NCBI GenBank assembly: GCA_002070455.1
Contig: MWDG01000029.1
Coordinates: 1-32,442, forward strand
Origin: Deltaproteobacteria bacterium ADurb.Bin151
GTDB taxonomy: Bacteria > Desulfobacterota > Syntrophia > Syntrophales > Smithellaceae
Reading direction: 5' to 3'
Length of the DNA: 32,442 nucleotides
Part shown: piece after piece, positions 25,126 through 32,442 of the stretch
How positions within the stretch are numbered: the stretch's first letter is position 1
How the letters are laid out: every line of letters starts with the position of its first letter
The notes under the pieces: generated by a model
What the model was told of the DNA's origin: nothing
Databases searched by the model: none
Seen by the model: only the letters and a program-made list of their open reading frames with translations
Made by a program: the position numbers and the translations under genes

Positions 25126-25219
25126 AATTATCATTTGTGCAAAACGCTTTAAACACTACAAAGTACCTAACAAAAACTGCTTTCTCTTGTGCGATCAATT
25201 TCAACAATCGCAATCTGGA

Positions 25220-25867
25220 TCAAACTTTAACACCATTTTCATTAAAATCAAGCTTTTTTTCATGAATATATTCACTTAAATATTTTGCCAGCAAAGCTTC
25301 ACGACCGGCATAGAAATGATCCGTTTGCGGGAAAATTTTCATTTGTGCGTGAATATATTTAGCATTTTTCTTTAAATCATCGGCGTCGCAAAACGGGTCG
25401 GAATCGCCGCAAACCATGAATCCCACTGTATCTTCGAGGCCGCGCCAATCAAAATCGAAATATTTCTGCGGCGGGGATACAAATATTGCGGAATGGATCA
25501 TTGATGGTCTGTCTTTCAGCAGACGGGATGCCACCCACGCCCCGAAAGAATATCCTGCAAGAATTATTTTTTTCACACCCCGGCTTTTCATATATTCACA
25601 GGCGGATAAGATATCCTGCTGTTCTCCCTTTCCTTCGTCGTAATTCCCTGTGCTTGCCCCGACACCGCGAAAATTAAAACGCAGCGTTGAACAGCCGCAG
25701 TCCGTAAACACGTCACGGATGGTTTCCACAACATTGTTGTACATGGACCCGCCCATAAGCGGATGCGGATGACAGATCACAGCGCCGGACTCCCCTCGCC
25801 CTTTACGCCACAAACCTTCAGCGAAGAACAAACCATTTTTCCAGGATACTTTTTCTTCCACAATCAT
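25220..25867 (-). CDS. Alpha/beta hydrolase
   Basis: A 215-residue cytoplasmic hydrolase. VICHPHPLMGGSMYNNVV holds the oxyanion-hole region, RFNFRGVGASTG a conserved strand, AGYSFGAW the nucleophile (Ser107), CGDSDPFCD the acid and TDHFYAG the His. It resembles the short dienelactone-hydrolase/YfhR-like esterases. The substrate is unknown. ATG 25867 starts 5 bases after the ABC ATPase stop codon; a longer in-frame start overlaps that gene. Last gene of the pepA operon, which could fit a peptide or ester-scavenging role, but that is a guess. Confidence 0.85.
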   Translation of the reverse strand: MIVEEKVSWKNGLFFAEGLWRKGRGESGAVICHPHPLMGGSMYNNVVETIRDVFTDCGCSTLRFNFRGVGASTGNYDEGKGEQQDILSACEYMKSRGVKKIILAGYSFGAWVASRLLKDRPSMIHSAIFVSPPQKYFDFDWRGLEDTVGFMVCGDSDPFCDADDLKKNAKYIHAQMKIFPQTDHFYAGREALLAKYLSEYIHEKKLDFNENGVKV

Positions 25868-25872
25868 CGTGT

Positions 25873-26841
25873 TTAAATGGTCCCCGCGTGATGACACGCG
25901 CACCAGCCTCCTTCACGGTAGAATTTAAGCAAAGGCTTCGTTGTTTTACAAAGATCTGTTTTATAAACACAGCGGTCCTTAAAATTACAGCCCGCATCAT
26001 CTGATTCCCCCGCCTCGCCCCGGACCGTTATATCACGATTCTTACCCGGCAAATCGCACGACGGCATGGCCGCCAGCAGCATGCGAGTATAAGGATGAAG
26101 CGGCTCGCGATACAGATCATTTTTACCGGCCAGCTCGACAATGTGCCCCAGGTACATCACGGCAATCCGGTCAGATACATGACGGATGACATTGAGGTCG
26201 TGGGAAATAAACAGGTACGTCAATCCATAATCCTTCTTCAAATCTTTGAGCAGGTTCAAAATCTGTGCCTGGATTGAAGCATCAAGAGCGGAAACCGGTT
26301 CGTCGGCAATAATCAGTGAAGGTTGAAGGGCAAGCGCTCGCGCGATGCCGATGCGCTGTCTTTGACCGCCGCTGAACTCATGCGGATACCGGCCGGCCTG
26401 CTCGCTGCTCAAACCAACTTTGGTCATCAGCCTTATCGACGCTTCGCGGTTTTGTTTGCGGTCACTTATGCTGTGAATGGTCAGAGGTTCCTCAATGATA
26501 CTGATCGCGGATTGCCGGGGATTCAGCGACGAATATGGATCCTGAAAAATCATCTGGACACGGCTGCGGTAGGCTTTTAAGTCACCCGGTGAAAGACTGA
26601 AAATATCTTGATCCTTGAAAATCACGCTGCCCCCATCCGGCTCCTCCAGTCTCATCAAAAGCTTCGCCAAAGTTGATTTGCCGCACCCGGACTCGCCAAC
26701 CAGGCCCAGAGTCTCCCCTTCGAAAATCTGCAGATCAATGACATCCACGGCACGCACAATCCTGGGGCGGTTTTGCAGAAATCCGCCCCCGAGGGTGTAT
26801 TTCTTTTCCAGTTTTTGGATATCAATTAAAACGGATGCCAT
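25873..26841 (-). CDS. Oligopeptide/dipeptide ABC transporter ATPase, DppF/OppF type
   Basis: A 322-residue ATPase subunit of a peptide or nickel importer. Walker [10 protein letters not shown] (49-57), [15 protein letters not shown] signature, [14 protein letters not shown]alker B, and a C-terminal oligo_HPY segment with [15 protein letters not shown] and the cysteine-containing [14 protein letters not shown] that fits the iron-sulfur cluster site known in OppD/F-type ATPases. It overlaps the preceding DppD-type gene by 20 bases. No permease or binding-protein gene is nearby, so its partners must be encoded elsewhere. Confidence 0.92.
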   Translation of the reverse strand: MASVLIDIQKLEKKYTLGGGFLQNRPRIVRAVDVIDLQIFEGETLGLVGESGCGKSTLAKLLMRLEEPDGGSVIFKDQDIFSLSPGDLKAYRSRVQMIFQDPYSSLNPRQSAISIIEEPLTIHSISDRKQNREASIRLMTKVGLSSEQAGRYPHEFSGGQRQRIGIARALALQPSLIIADEPVSALDASIQAQILNLLKDLKKDYGLTYLFISHDLNVIRHVSDRIAVMYLGHIVELAGKNDLYREPLHPYTRMLLAAMPSCDLPGKNRDITVRGEAGESDDAGCNFKDRCVYKTDLCKTTKPLLKFYREGGWCACHHAGTI

Positions 26842-27829
26842 GAATGCCTCTTACCGTTCTTTCTGCAACAAAGCAGGCCGCAAAATGCCCCTTATCAATC
26901 TCCACCAGTTCCGGCTGAGCCTGACGACATATGTTTTCAGCTAGATTGCACCGCTCGGAAAAACGGCAGCCGGAGGGGAGTTCGTAGAGACTGGGAACCG
27001 TTCCTGGAATCGTTTTTAAACGTTCATTACCGTCAGTGGCGGAGCAGCCGGAGGGGCGGGACTCGATCAATCCGCGCGTATAGGGGTGCAGCGGATTGGA
27101 AAATAATTTTTCCACATCCGATGTCTCCACAATCTTACCCGCGTACATCACCGCAACCTTTTGCGCAGCCTCGGCAACTACCCCCAGATCGTGAGTAATC
27201 AGGATGACTGCCATATTGTTTTTTTCTTTCAGACTGGAGATAAGACTCAATATTTGTGCCTGTATCGTCACATCCAGCGCTGTGGTCGGCTCATCGGCCA
27301 GCAGCAGCCGGGGATGACACGACATGGCCATCGCGATCATAACGCGCTGCCGCATTCCCCCACTCATCTGATGGGGATAGTCCCGGACTCTTCTTTGGGG
27401 CTGAGGAATACCGACTTCGTCCAAAAGCTCCGCGCTGCGCGCCAGCGCTTCCTTTGCCGGAACATTCTGGTGAAGGCGAATGGCCTCTGCAATCTGATCG
27501 CCTACACGCAAGACGGGGTTGAGCGACGTCATCGGCTCCTGAAAGATCATGGCAATATCGCTGCCGCGTTTTTCCCGCATATCTGCTTCCGGCAAAGATA
27601 ACAAATCAATGCCGTCAAACAGGACACTTCCTTCTGCAACCCTACCGTTGGGCGGAAGGAGCCTCATGATCGAAAGTGCCAGCATGGTTTTTCCGCATCC
27701 GGATTCTCCCACAACACCCAGCGTTTGACCTGAGGCAAGCGATACGGAAACACCGTCCACCGCCCGGATTTCACCCCTGGCCGTTGAAAAAACCGTCTTC
27801 AGATTTTCAATGGAAAGCAATGGCTGCAT
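26822..27829 (-). CDS. Oligopeptide/dipeptide ABC transporter ATPase, DppD/OppD type
   Basis: A 335-residue partner of the next ATPase. Walker A GESGCGKT (41-48), [15 protein letters not shown] signature, [14 protein letters not shown]alker B and the oligo_HPY tail [13 protein letters not shown] with [18 protein letters not shown] 27829 starts one base after the pepA stop codon; the long upstream in-frame reading frame lies in pepA antisense to nothing useful and has low-complexity, arginine-rich translation, so it is rejected. Co-transcription with pepA suggests peptide uptake coupled to hydrolysis. Confidence 0.92.
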   Translation of the reverse strand: MQPLLSIENLKTVFSTARGEIRAVDGVSVSLASGQTLGVVGESGCGKTMLALSIMRLLPPNGRVAEGSVLFDGIDLLSLPEADMREKRGSDIAMIFQEPMTSLNPVLRVGDQIAEAIRLHQNVPAKEALARSAELLDEVGIPQPQRRVRDYPHQMSGGMRQRVMIAMAMSCHPRLLLADEPTTALDVTIQAQILSLISSLKEKNNMAVILITHDLGVVAEAAQKVAVMYAGKIVETSDVEKLFSNPLHPYTRGLIESRPSGCSATDGNERLKTIPGTVPSLYELPSGCRFSERCNLAENICRQAQPELVEIDKGHFAACFVAERTVRGIHGIRFN

Positions 27830-27830
27830 A

Positions 27831-29330
27831 TTATTTTTTTGCCCGGTTTTGCAGGTATTCGATAAGCAGACGGACCGGCGCGCCTGACGCGCCTTTTGGA
27901 ATGTAAGGCTTGTCTTTTGTTGTCCAGGCAGGACCGGCGATATCCAGATGCACCCAGGGATAATCACCGACAAACTTACTGAGGAATGCCGCGGCCGTAA
28001 TCGTGCTCGCCACTCTCCCGCCGGTGTTCTTGTAATCGGCAATATCGCTTTTAATCATATCCGAATAGCTGTCCCATAACGGAAGTTCCCAGACCAGTTC
28101 ACCCGTAGTCTGGGCTGCCTTGCTGATGTCTTTCTTGATCTGCTCGTCTTTTCCCAGCATACCGATTACATCTTCCCCCAGCGCGATGATACAGGCTCCG
28201 GTAAGAGTTGCAACGTCAATAATCGCCGCCGGTTTATACCGTAACGCGTAGGACAGTGCGTCGGCAAGAATTAGTCTTCCTTCGGCGTCAGTGTTGAGCA
28301 CTTCAATGGTCTTCCCGGAATAGGATTTCAAAATATCCCCCGGTTTCAAAGCTCCACCCCCGGACATGTTTTCCGTGGCCGGAACCAGGCCAACGATATT
28401 TAACGGCAGCTTCAGATCTGCCGCCGCCATGACAACAGCCATTACCGCCGCTCCGCCGGACATGTCTGTTTTCATTTCATCCATTTTTTCGGCTGGTTTT
28501 ATGGAAATTCCACCGCTGTCAAAGGTCAGGCCTTTACCCACAAAGGCAATTGGAGCTTCTCCTTTATTCCCACCTTTGTATTCAAGAATGATGAGTTTCG
28601 GAGGCTGGTGGCTTCCAGCGGCAACTCCCAGCAACGCATTCATGCCCAGCGCTTTCATCTTTCCTTTTTCCAGCACATGACAGGAAACATTTTTTCTTTT
28701 TGCGATTTTTCGCGCATGATCGGCCATGATTTTTGGAGTCATGTCATTGGACGGCGCCGAAACCAAGTCACGGGCAAAACAGACCGCATCCGTGATTATA
28801 TTGGATTTCCTGATCTCCTCGAGAATCAGTGGATAGTCATCGGGCGTAACAACCATCTCCAGATTGCGCATCTCTTTAAGATCTTCGCGATTGACCGTTT
28901 TATAAGGGGTATATTGATACAGTCCTAATTTTGCTCCCTCCACCAATGCCGAGGCGAATTGTTCTTTCTGATCCGGCAGCAGGCTCCAATCCATGGACGT
29001 GGCTGCATCCCCGATCTTCAAGCCCCGCAGATGCTGCATCACCTTTGCAAAAGCACCCCGGACTTTTTCCAGGTCCAGCTCTTTTTTCTTTCCGAGCCCC
29101 ACAAGGGCGATTCTTTCAGCTTGAATCGTCCCCCGCGTATAGATCAAACACACCTGGGAAGGTTTGCCATCAAAATCCCCTTTCTTCATGACATCGCGAA
29201 TCAGTCCGCCTGTTTTCTGATCAATGCCCGCAACCAGTTTTGAAAAATCTTTCTCGCTTTCACAGACACCCAGTATAATAGCCTGCGTTTTCGTGTCCGC
29301 AAGATTTCCCTTTTTAACCGTAATATTCAC
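27831..29330 (-). CDS. pepA: Leucyl aminopeptidase (M17)
   Basis: A cytoplasmic two-metal aminopeptidase releasing N-terminal residues. The 499-residue protein has an N-terminal macro-like domain (1-165) and the catalytic domain with Lys266, Asp271, Lys278 and Asp289 in [20 protein letters not shown] and following residues, and [14 protein letters not shown] (346-359). The start is GTG at 29330, decided by GGGGAGG five bases upstream. A possible promoter on the minus strand is TTGACT (29399-29404) with a weak TATGTC (29377-29382). First gene of an operon with two peptide-importer ATPases and a hydrolase. Confidence 0.96.
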   Translation of the reverse strand: MNITVKKGNLADTKTQAIILGVCESEKDFSKLVAGIDQKTGGLIRDVMKKGDFDGKPSQVCLIYTRGTIQAERIALVGLGKKKELDLEKVRGAFAKVMQHLRGLKIGDAATSMDWSLLPDQKEQFASALVEGAKLGLYQYTPYKTVNREDLKEMRNLEMVVTPDDYPLILEEIRKSNIITDAVCFARDLVSAPSNDMTPKIMADHARKIAKRKNVSCHVLEKGKMKALGMNALLGVAAGSHQPPKLIILEYKGGNKGEAPIAFVGKGLTFDSGGISIKPAEKMDEMKTDMSGGAAVMAVVMAAADLKLPLNIVGLVPATENMSGGGALKPGDILKSYSGKTIEVLNTDAEGRLILADALSYALRYKPAAIIDVATLTGACIIALGEDVIGMLGKDEQIKKDISKAAQTTGELVWELPLWDSYSDMIKSDIADYKNTGGRVASTITAAAFLSKFVGDYPWVHLDIAGPAWTTKDKPYIPKGASGAPVRLLIEYLQNRAKK

Positions 29331-29490
29331 ATGAACCTCCCCGTGAAATCAGCCTTAAATAACCTTCAGGGTTTCAGACATAGCATATTGAAAACAAAAG
29401 TCAATTATTAGTGATGGCTTTGTGATGCGGTAGGTTTAGACAGATTGTATTTCCTGAAATGTCTTTTGAAAAAGGATGAAGATTTCCCTT

Positions 29491-29586
29491 TCAGCGTGCC
29501 GCATAGTAATATCCCACACAGCAAAGGATAACGAACACTGCAATGGCCGTGAAAAGGATGATACGGAGTTTTGTTATGTCTTTCAT
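29491..29586 (-). CDS. 31-residue single-pass membrane microprotein
   Basis: An ATG preceded by GGGAGGAAAAC opens a 31-codon frame ending in TGA. The product starts MKDITKLRIILFTAIAVFVI and ends GYYYAAR; about 20 hydrophobic residues (9-28) with two adjacent Cys are flanked by basic ends, as in small inner-membrane proteins. No family is recognised. It stands alone upstream of pepA on the same strand, with the 23-bp repeat array starting just before its ribosome binding site. The strong Shine-Dalgarno and clean topology argue it is real. Confidence 0.6.
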   Translation of the reverse strand: MKDITKLRIILFTAIAVFVILCCVGYYYAAR

Positions 29587-29600
29587 GTTTTCCTCCCGAA

Positions 29601-29649
29601 GCGTGGTCGCTGAGCCTGTCGAAGCGTGGTCGCTGAGCCTGTCGAAGCG
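29601..29649 (+). repeat. Tandem 23-bp repeat, TCGCTGAGCCTGTCGAAG family
   Basis: Two perfect 23-bp units (29601-29623 and 29624-29646), each containing GTGGTCGCTGAGCCTGTCG, followed by the first bases of a third. Another single copy lies at 29830-29852 and an inverted copy at 18066-18087. Confidence 0.9.
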
Positions 29650-29650
29650 C

Positions 29651-29783
29651 TGTCCTCCGCTGGCGGAAGTGTCACGATGTGACGGAGGTGGTTATATCCC
29701 TGCCGGTAAGTCTGTCATCCCCTTGTGCCCCCTCCGAATTGGGAGATCAACTCTGTCCTCAGCCAGCAGATGAAAGGAAACGG
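29651..29783 (+). repeat. Roughly 130-bp dispersed element, copy A
   Basis: It starts TGTCCTCCGCTGGCGGAAGT and ends AGCAGATGAAAGGAAACGGA. About 90 percent identical by eye to 30710-30841. Hairpins GTCAC-GAT-GTGAC and CCTCCG-CTGG-CGGA occur in the left third. Copies A and B are direct repeats on either side of the ParE/Phd genes. Confidence 0.9.
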
Positions 29784-29802
29784 ATTTTCGCCTTCACATT
29801 GT

Positions 29803-29852
29803 CGCTTGAGACTTGAACCTCAGGTCTCAGGTCGCTGAGCCTGTCGAAGCGC
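29803..29852 (+). repeat. Short 7-base-period array followed by a single TCGCTGAGCCTGTCGAAG unit
   Basis: CGCTTGA, GACTTGA, ACCTCAG, GTCTCAG at 29803-29830 keep a 7-base register and run directly into the single-copy unit at 29830-29852. The same pairing of a 7-base array with this unit occurs at 18066-18163. Confidence 0.65.
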
Positions 29853-29882
29853 CCCTCCCCAGAAGCAAAATGTCAGTTGTTC

Positions 29883-30212
29883 TCATAAAGAACGAATCAA
29901 CCTTCGCTGAAGCAAATCTTCCATATCCCTGCGTCCATCCAGAACACAATGGATAAAAACTTTATTCCCAAATATCTGGCATATAATCCGATATGGTTTG
30001 TAACGAATCTCCAGATAGTCACGCACGCTTATTCTATCCAATTCAGGGGGAACATGGCAGCGCCTTGCCATCGTTGCAAGGCTCTCACACGACTCTTTTA
30101 ATTTGGTGAAAACAGTCTCAGCTTTTTGGGGTGAATCATTGCGGAAAATATACTCATAAATTTCGAAGATATCTTCTTCGGCAGTTGAAATTAGATAAAC
30201 CGAATATTTCAT
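29883..30212 (-). CDS. RelE/ParE-family toxin
   Basis: A 109-residue toxin of the RelE/ParE superfamily: YLISTAEEDIFEIYEYIF at the N terminus, helical pair with FTKLKESCESLA, then the beta core YLEIRYKPYRIICQIFGNKV and VFIHCVLDGRRDMEDLLQRR. It resembles ParE more than RelE; the target (gyrase or the ribosome) is not decided by sequence. It overlaps the antitoxin gene by an ATGA junction, giving coupled translation. Confidence 0.88.
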   Translation of the reverse strand: MKYSVYLISTAEEDIFEIYEYIFRNDSPQKAETVFTKLKESCESLATMARRCHVPPELDRISVRDYLEIRYKPYRIICQIFGNKVFIHCVLDGRRDMEDLLQRRLIRSL

Positions 30213-30487
30213 TTTATTTCCCGGATACGTTTTTGCAAATCTGCAAAAGCTTTCTTTGAAGGCTTCACATGTCCTTCCTGGAGATGATTTGTGCTTAGGG
30301 CAAGTATTTTCAACAAAGCCAGGCTTTCCTGAGATTGTTCGAAAGTTCGTATATCCTGAACGACAACCTTGGCCTCACCATTCTGTGTTATGATCAGAGT
30401 CCTGTGATTGTCCGATACATCCGTGATGACTTCCGAAGCATGGGCTTTAAAGTAGCTGATTGGTTTTATGTCTTCTGAGGGTCGCAT
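30209..30487 (-). CDS. Phd/YefM-family antitoxin
   Basis: A 92-residue antitoxin with the DNA-binding Phd/YefM fold at the N terminus (IKPISYFKAHASEVITDVSD, then TLIITQNGEAKVVVQDIRTF) and a C-terminal tail that would wrap the toxin. The start ATG has a strong CAGGAGG seven bases upstream. The pair is bracketed by repeats (29651-29783 and 30710-30841) and is autoregulated in the family; a matching operator is listed separately. Confidence 0.9.
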   Translation of the reverse strand: MRPSEDIKPISYFKAHASEVITDVSDNHRTLIITQNGEAKVVVQDIRTFEQSQESLALLKILALSTNHLQEGHVKPSKKAFADLQKRIREIK

Positions 30488-30508
30488 CTTAAACCTCCTG
30501 TGTTGACT

Positions 30509-30539
30509 ATTATATAGACCATTAACAGGTCTATTGCAA
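30509..30539 (-). promoter_or_regulatory. Promoter and palindromic operator of the toxin-antitoxin operon
   Basis: On the minus strand, TTGCAA (30534-30539) and TATAAT (30509-30514) flank a 19-base spacer. The spacer is exactly the palindrome TAGACC-TGTTAAT-GGTCTA (30515-30533); the arms extend to 7 bp if the edges are counted. Binding of the Phd-type antitoxin there would block RNA polymerase. Confidence 0.7.
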
Positions 30540-30709
30540 CTAATTATTTATAGTGAGTGAAAGACAATGGATAACGGTTAAGCTGCGAAATGGTTTTACT
30601 TCAAAAGGAACGCCACCTCCCCCTGAGCCCCCTCCAAAGGGGGACATCAAATCCCTCCTGAGGAGGACGTGAAAAAAGGAAAGCCATCCATGAGAGCGAC
30701 AACCTTTTA

Positions 30710-30841
30710 TGTCCTCCGCTGGCGGAGGTGTCACGAAGTGACGGAGGTGGTTACCCATGCCGGCAAGTCTGTCATCCCCTTGTGCCCCCTCCGAATTGGG
30801 AGATCAACTCTGTCCTCAGCCAGCAGATGAAAGGAAACGGA
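30710..30841 (+). repeat. Roughly 130-bp dispersed element, copy B
   Basis: It begins TGTCCTCCGCTGGCGGAGGT and ends AAAGGAAACGGA, parallel to copy A at 29651-29783. Stem-loops CCTCCG-CTGG-CGGAGG and GTCAC-GAA-GTGAC are perfect here. Confidence 0.9.
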
Positions 30842-30847
30842 GCTTTG

Positions 30848-30875
30848 CCTTGCCCCTTGCTCCTTGATCCTTTTA
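30848..30875 (+). repeat. Array of 7-base repeats CCTTGNN
   Basis: CCTTGCC, CCTTGCT, CCTTGAT, CCTTTTA in strict 7-base register. This is the reverse complement of the NNCAAGG array at 18094-18128. It ends 4 bases before the stop codon of the HD-domain gene. Confidence 0.75.
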
Positions 30876-30878
30876 CCT

Positions 30879-31772
30879 CTACTGCAGGGAAACCGCGTTG
30901 CGGCGGAGAATGTCTGTGATATTCTTCTGGGAACTTTTAAGAACAAACTTCAGATAGTTGATGTTCTTTTCAATGTAACCTTTATAAACGTTTTCGTCGA
31001 TATTCCAGCGATCCCTGAAGTGATCGATCATAAATCGGCTGACATTGCCGTATTCGTTTTCAAAACGCGATTTCGTCTTTTTATAAAAGCTGACTGTTTT
31101 GCGGAACAGATCGATCTCGCTGTCAAAACCGGGCACGCCCCCTTCCGTGAATTCATCGTAAAGCAAAAGCAGTTTTTCCAGATACAGCCGATCGGCCATC
31201 TGTCCCAGCAAATCCGCGGTGCCCATCATTTTACCCAGCATTGCAATATTTTCCGATTCGAATTCCTGATCGTCAATCATTGTGTTAAATTCCGTACAGC
31301 TGACAATATCGCGAAAATTTTTCAAGTGCCCGTCAAAATACGGATTGCCGGCAAAGTAGTTTTCAATAAACTGAATGCTTCTTTGCGTATGAATGAGCGT
31401 GTACTTGGCCCCCGTGCCCCTGAGGTCATCGACGGACTGAATATAGCCGGTATCGTGCATCAGCGCGCTGATCAATCCCAGGTTAATCTCCAGTTCTGAA
31501 AAACGGACCCCCTGAAGCGTTGCGCCGTGCATGAGTCGCGCCATTGCCAGCAGGACCATCATCGTATGGCGGAAGTCATGATAATACGTATTGCAGGCCT
31601 GATAACCGGGATAGGTGCCGGCATAGAGCTTCTGGATATCCCTGAAGCTCTGGACAAACAGATTTTCGCTCAATCCCGGCTTCATTGAAACCGCAAGATG
31701 AATCACTTCATTGAGCGTCACTTCGGGATTGGATGAATCCACCAATCCTGAAAGCTGGAACATCCCTTCCAT
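30879..31772 (-). CDS. HD-domain phosphohydrolase, cyclic-nucleotide phosphodiesterase-like
   Basis: A 297-residue soluble protein. NTYYHDFRHTMMVLLAMARL (61-80) and LISALMHDTGYIQS (100-113) supply His65, His69 and the HD pair at 106-107, the metal ligands of HD hydrolases; the first motif resembles the YHN..H signature of class I phosphodiesterases. The C-terminal half is helical, and includes NTMIDDQEFESENIAMLGKM, GTADLLGQMADRLYLEKLLL and DEFTEGGVP. The substrate (cyclic nucleotide or another phosphate) is unknown. ATG 31772 has AGGGGGAAGCT upstream. Single-gene unit. Confidence 0.82.
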   Translation of the reverse strand: MEGMFQLSGLVDSSNPEVTLNEVIHLAVSMKPGLSENLFVQSFRDIQKLYAGTYPGYQACNTYYHDFRHTMMVLLAMARLMHGATLQGVRFSELEINLGLISALMHDTGYIQSVDDLRGTGAKYTLIHTQRSIQFIENYFAGNPYFDGHLKNFRDIVSCTEFNTMIDDQEFESENIAMLGKMMGTADLLGQMADRLYLEKLLLLYDEFTEGGVPGFDSEIDLFRKTVSFYKKTKSRFENEYGNVSRFMIDHFRDRWNIDENVYKGYIEKNINYLKFVLKSSQKNITDILRRNAVSLQ

Positions 31773-31903
31773 AGCTTCCCCCTGACATCGACCTTATGCA
31801 CTTACGTTAATAAATTATTATGAATTGTAATATGATTTCCCCATATACGCATAAACAAAAAAAATCACCATCTTTTTTTATTGGGTACGAAGCCGCTGCC
31901 GTC

Positions 31904-31991
31904 GTCACTCCGGCAAATACCCTAAAGGGCACGAGTGCCGGGGTCCAGTTTAAATAAATCTGGATTCCGGCCAGACGCATGCCGGAATGAC
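31904..31991. repeat. Palindromic MITE- or REP-like element
   Basis: Ends GTCACTCCGGCA (31904-31915) and TGCCGGAATGAC (31980-31991) are inverted with 11 of 12 matches. A second inverted pair, CCGGGGTCCAG and CTGGATTCCGG, lies inside. Small translated frames across such elements are spurious. It lies in the gene-free spacer 31773-32091. Confidence 0.7.
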
Positions 31992-32023
31992 CAATGTATA
32001 GACTATTATGAGACAATTAATAA

Positions 32024-32052
32024 TTGATAATAAATCAAGTTAGCTTTATAAT
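32024..32052 (+). promoter_or_regulatory. Strong sigma-70-type promoter
   Basis: TTGATA (32024-32029) and a perfect TATAAT (32047-32052) are 17 bases apart. The start of transcription is expected near 32059, about 33 bases before the ATG of the gene at 32092. Confidence 0.75.
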
Positions 32053-32091
32053 TCAATTGTATAGAACGATTCATGAGCAAAGGCACTGAAA

Positions 32092-32442
32092 ATGCGCAAA
32101 TTGATCCTGATTCTCGTTTTGGTCCTGGCCGTTTTTCTAACGGTCAAATTCGATCTGCTGACCACAGCAAAGCTCGGACTTGAAAACCGGTTCTATAAAC
32201 AGGATATTCAGAAAATCGGCCGTTTCCATATTCTTGTTGAAGTGACTAATCCTGACATCGAACGCGCGGGACTCACTCGCGAATCGATCCGGGAAACCGT
32301 GGTTCAAATGCTGGAGAAATCCGGCGTCGGAATCATTCCCGAAGAACTCTGGCAGAAAACGCCCGGCAGACCCTCTCTGAACATCTGGGTCAATGCCCTG
32401 CCCGCAGAAGGACAGAAAGGCATCTACCAGTACATGATCAAT
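32092..32442 (+). CDS. Unidentified membrane-anchored protein, 5' part only
   Basis: The first 117 codons, cut by the window end. It starts MRKLILILVLVLAVFLTVKF, a signal anchor or signal peptide, and continues with a polar domain including GRFHILVEVTNPDIERAGL and ESIRETVVQMLEKSGVGIIP. I recognise no family. An AAAGGCA 7 bases before the ATG and a strong promoter support the start. A near ATG at 32072 is out of frame. Confidence 0.7.
   Translation, partial: MRKLILILVLVLAVFLTVKFDLLTTAKLGLENRFYKQDIQKIGRFHILVEVTNPDIERAGLTRESIRETVVQMLEKSGVGIIPEELWQKTPGRPSLNIWVNALPAEGQKGIYQYMIN

Larger units (their letters stand above)
30540..30878. other. Gene-free, repeat-rich spacer between antitoxin and HD-domain genes
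   Basis: It holds a partial relative of the 130-bp element (about 30608-30668, with CCTGAGCCCCCTCCAAAGGG), copy B of that element (30710-30841) and a 7-base-period array (30848-30875). No supported gene is present. Confidence 0.6.

Noticed and set aside
26822..28042. Longer DppD-type ATPase starting at 28042
   Set aside because: The extra 71 residues lie inside pepA coding sequence in another frame and show no homology; ATG 27829 gives the normal length.
29543..29773. Plus-strand frame of 76 codons
   Set aside because: It runs antisense through the microprotein gene and the 23-bp and 130-bp repeats; the translation is repeat-derived.
31807..32016. Minus-strand frame of 69 codons
   Set aside because: It is the translation of the palindromic repeat 31904-31991 and its flank. 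It has no ribosome binding site and would be duplicated wherever the repeat occurs.

Overview
The window reads as chromosomal DNA of a Gram-negative, anaerobe-like bacterium. The best match to what I can see is the former Deltaproteobacteria (Desulfobacterota), perhaps a Syntrophales-type organism. The grounds are the long FolP, the ftsH-folP-acpS-tsaE-lysC housekeeping run, type VI secretion (T6SS) cargo genes, and a pan-motif-like RNA leader, a motif class reported in deltaproteobacteria. The placement is inference from gene content, not a database result.

Left part (1-8583): a lytic transglycosylase on the plus strand converges on a compact minus-strand housekeeping operon. In transcription order it is HAD phosphatase, tilS, ftsH, folP, acpS, tsaE, lysC and a ComEA-like helix-hairpin-helix protein. 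Most junctions are a few bases or overlap, and ftsH and folP appear to start at TTG.

Centre (8584-18055): a plus-strand T6SS effector island without any core T6SS structural gene. It holds a glycine-zipper effector-like gene with a small partner gene, VgrG, a ketosynthase-like protein, a PAAR-like DUF4150 protein, a Tli4-type immunity protein, an alpha/beta-hydrolase lipase and a DUF2169 protein. VgrG and the PAAR-like protein would form the spike, the lipase and perhaps the glycine-zipper protein would be cargo, and the DUF2169 and ketosynthase-like proteins are candidate loading adaptors. A repeat-rich spacer follows.

Right-centre (18448-20312): a promoter, a stem-loop with bulged A residues resembling the pan RNA motif, and an intrinsic terminator precede a DUF2520 reductase gene overlapping panB. 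This looks like a riboregulated pantothenate operon, and the DUF2520 protein is a candidate ketopantoate reductase. Converging on it is a minus-strand miaA - glycosyltransferase - PpiC peptidyl-prolyl isomerase - metallo-beta-lactamase-fold hydrolase operon.

Right part (24766-32442): cspA (TTG start, clear terminator); a minus-strand pepA - oppD/dppD - oppF/dppF - alpha/beta hydrolase operon; a 31-residue membrane microprotein; a ParE/Phd toxin-antitoxin pair lying between two copies of a roughly 130-bp repeat; an HD-domain phosphohydrolase; a palindromic repeat; and the start of an unidentified membrane-anchored protein behind a near-consensus promoter. Three gene-free spacers (18.1-18.3 kb, 29.6-29.85 kb, 30.6-30.9 kb) share families of repeats: an 18-23 bp unit, 7-bp-period arrays and a hairpin element with compensatory base changes. 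No tRNA, rRNA, CRISPR array or insertion sequence was seen.
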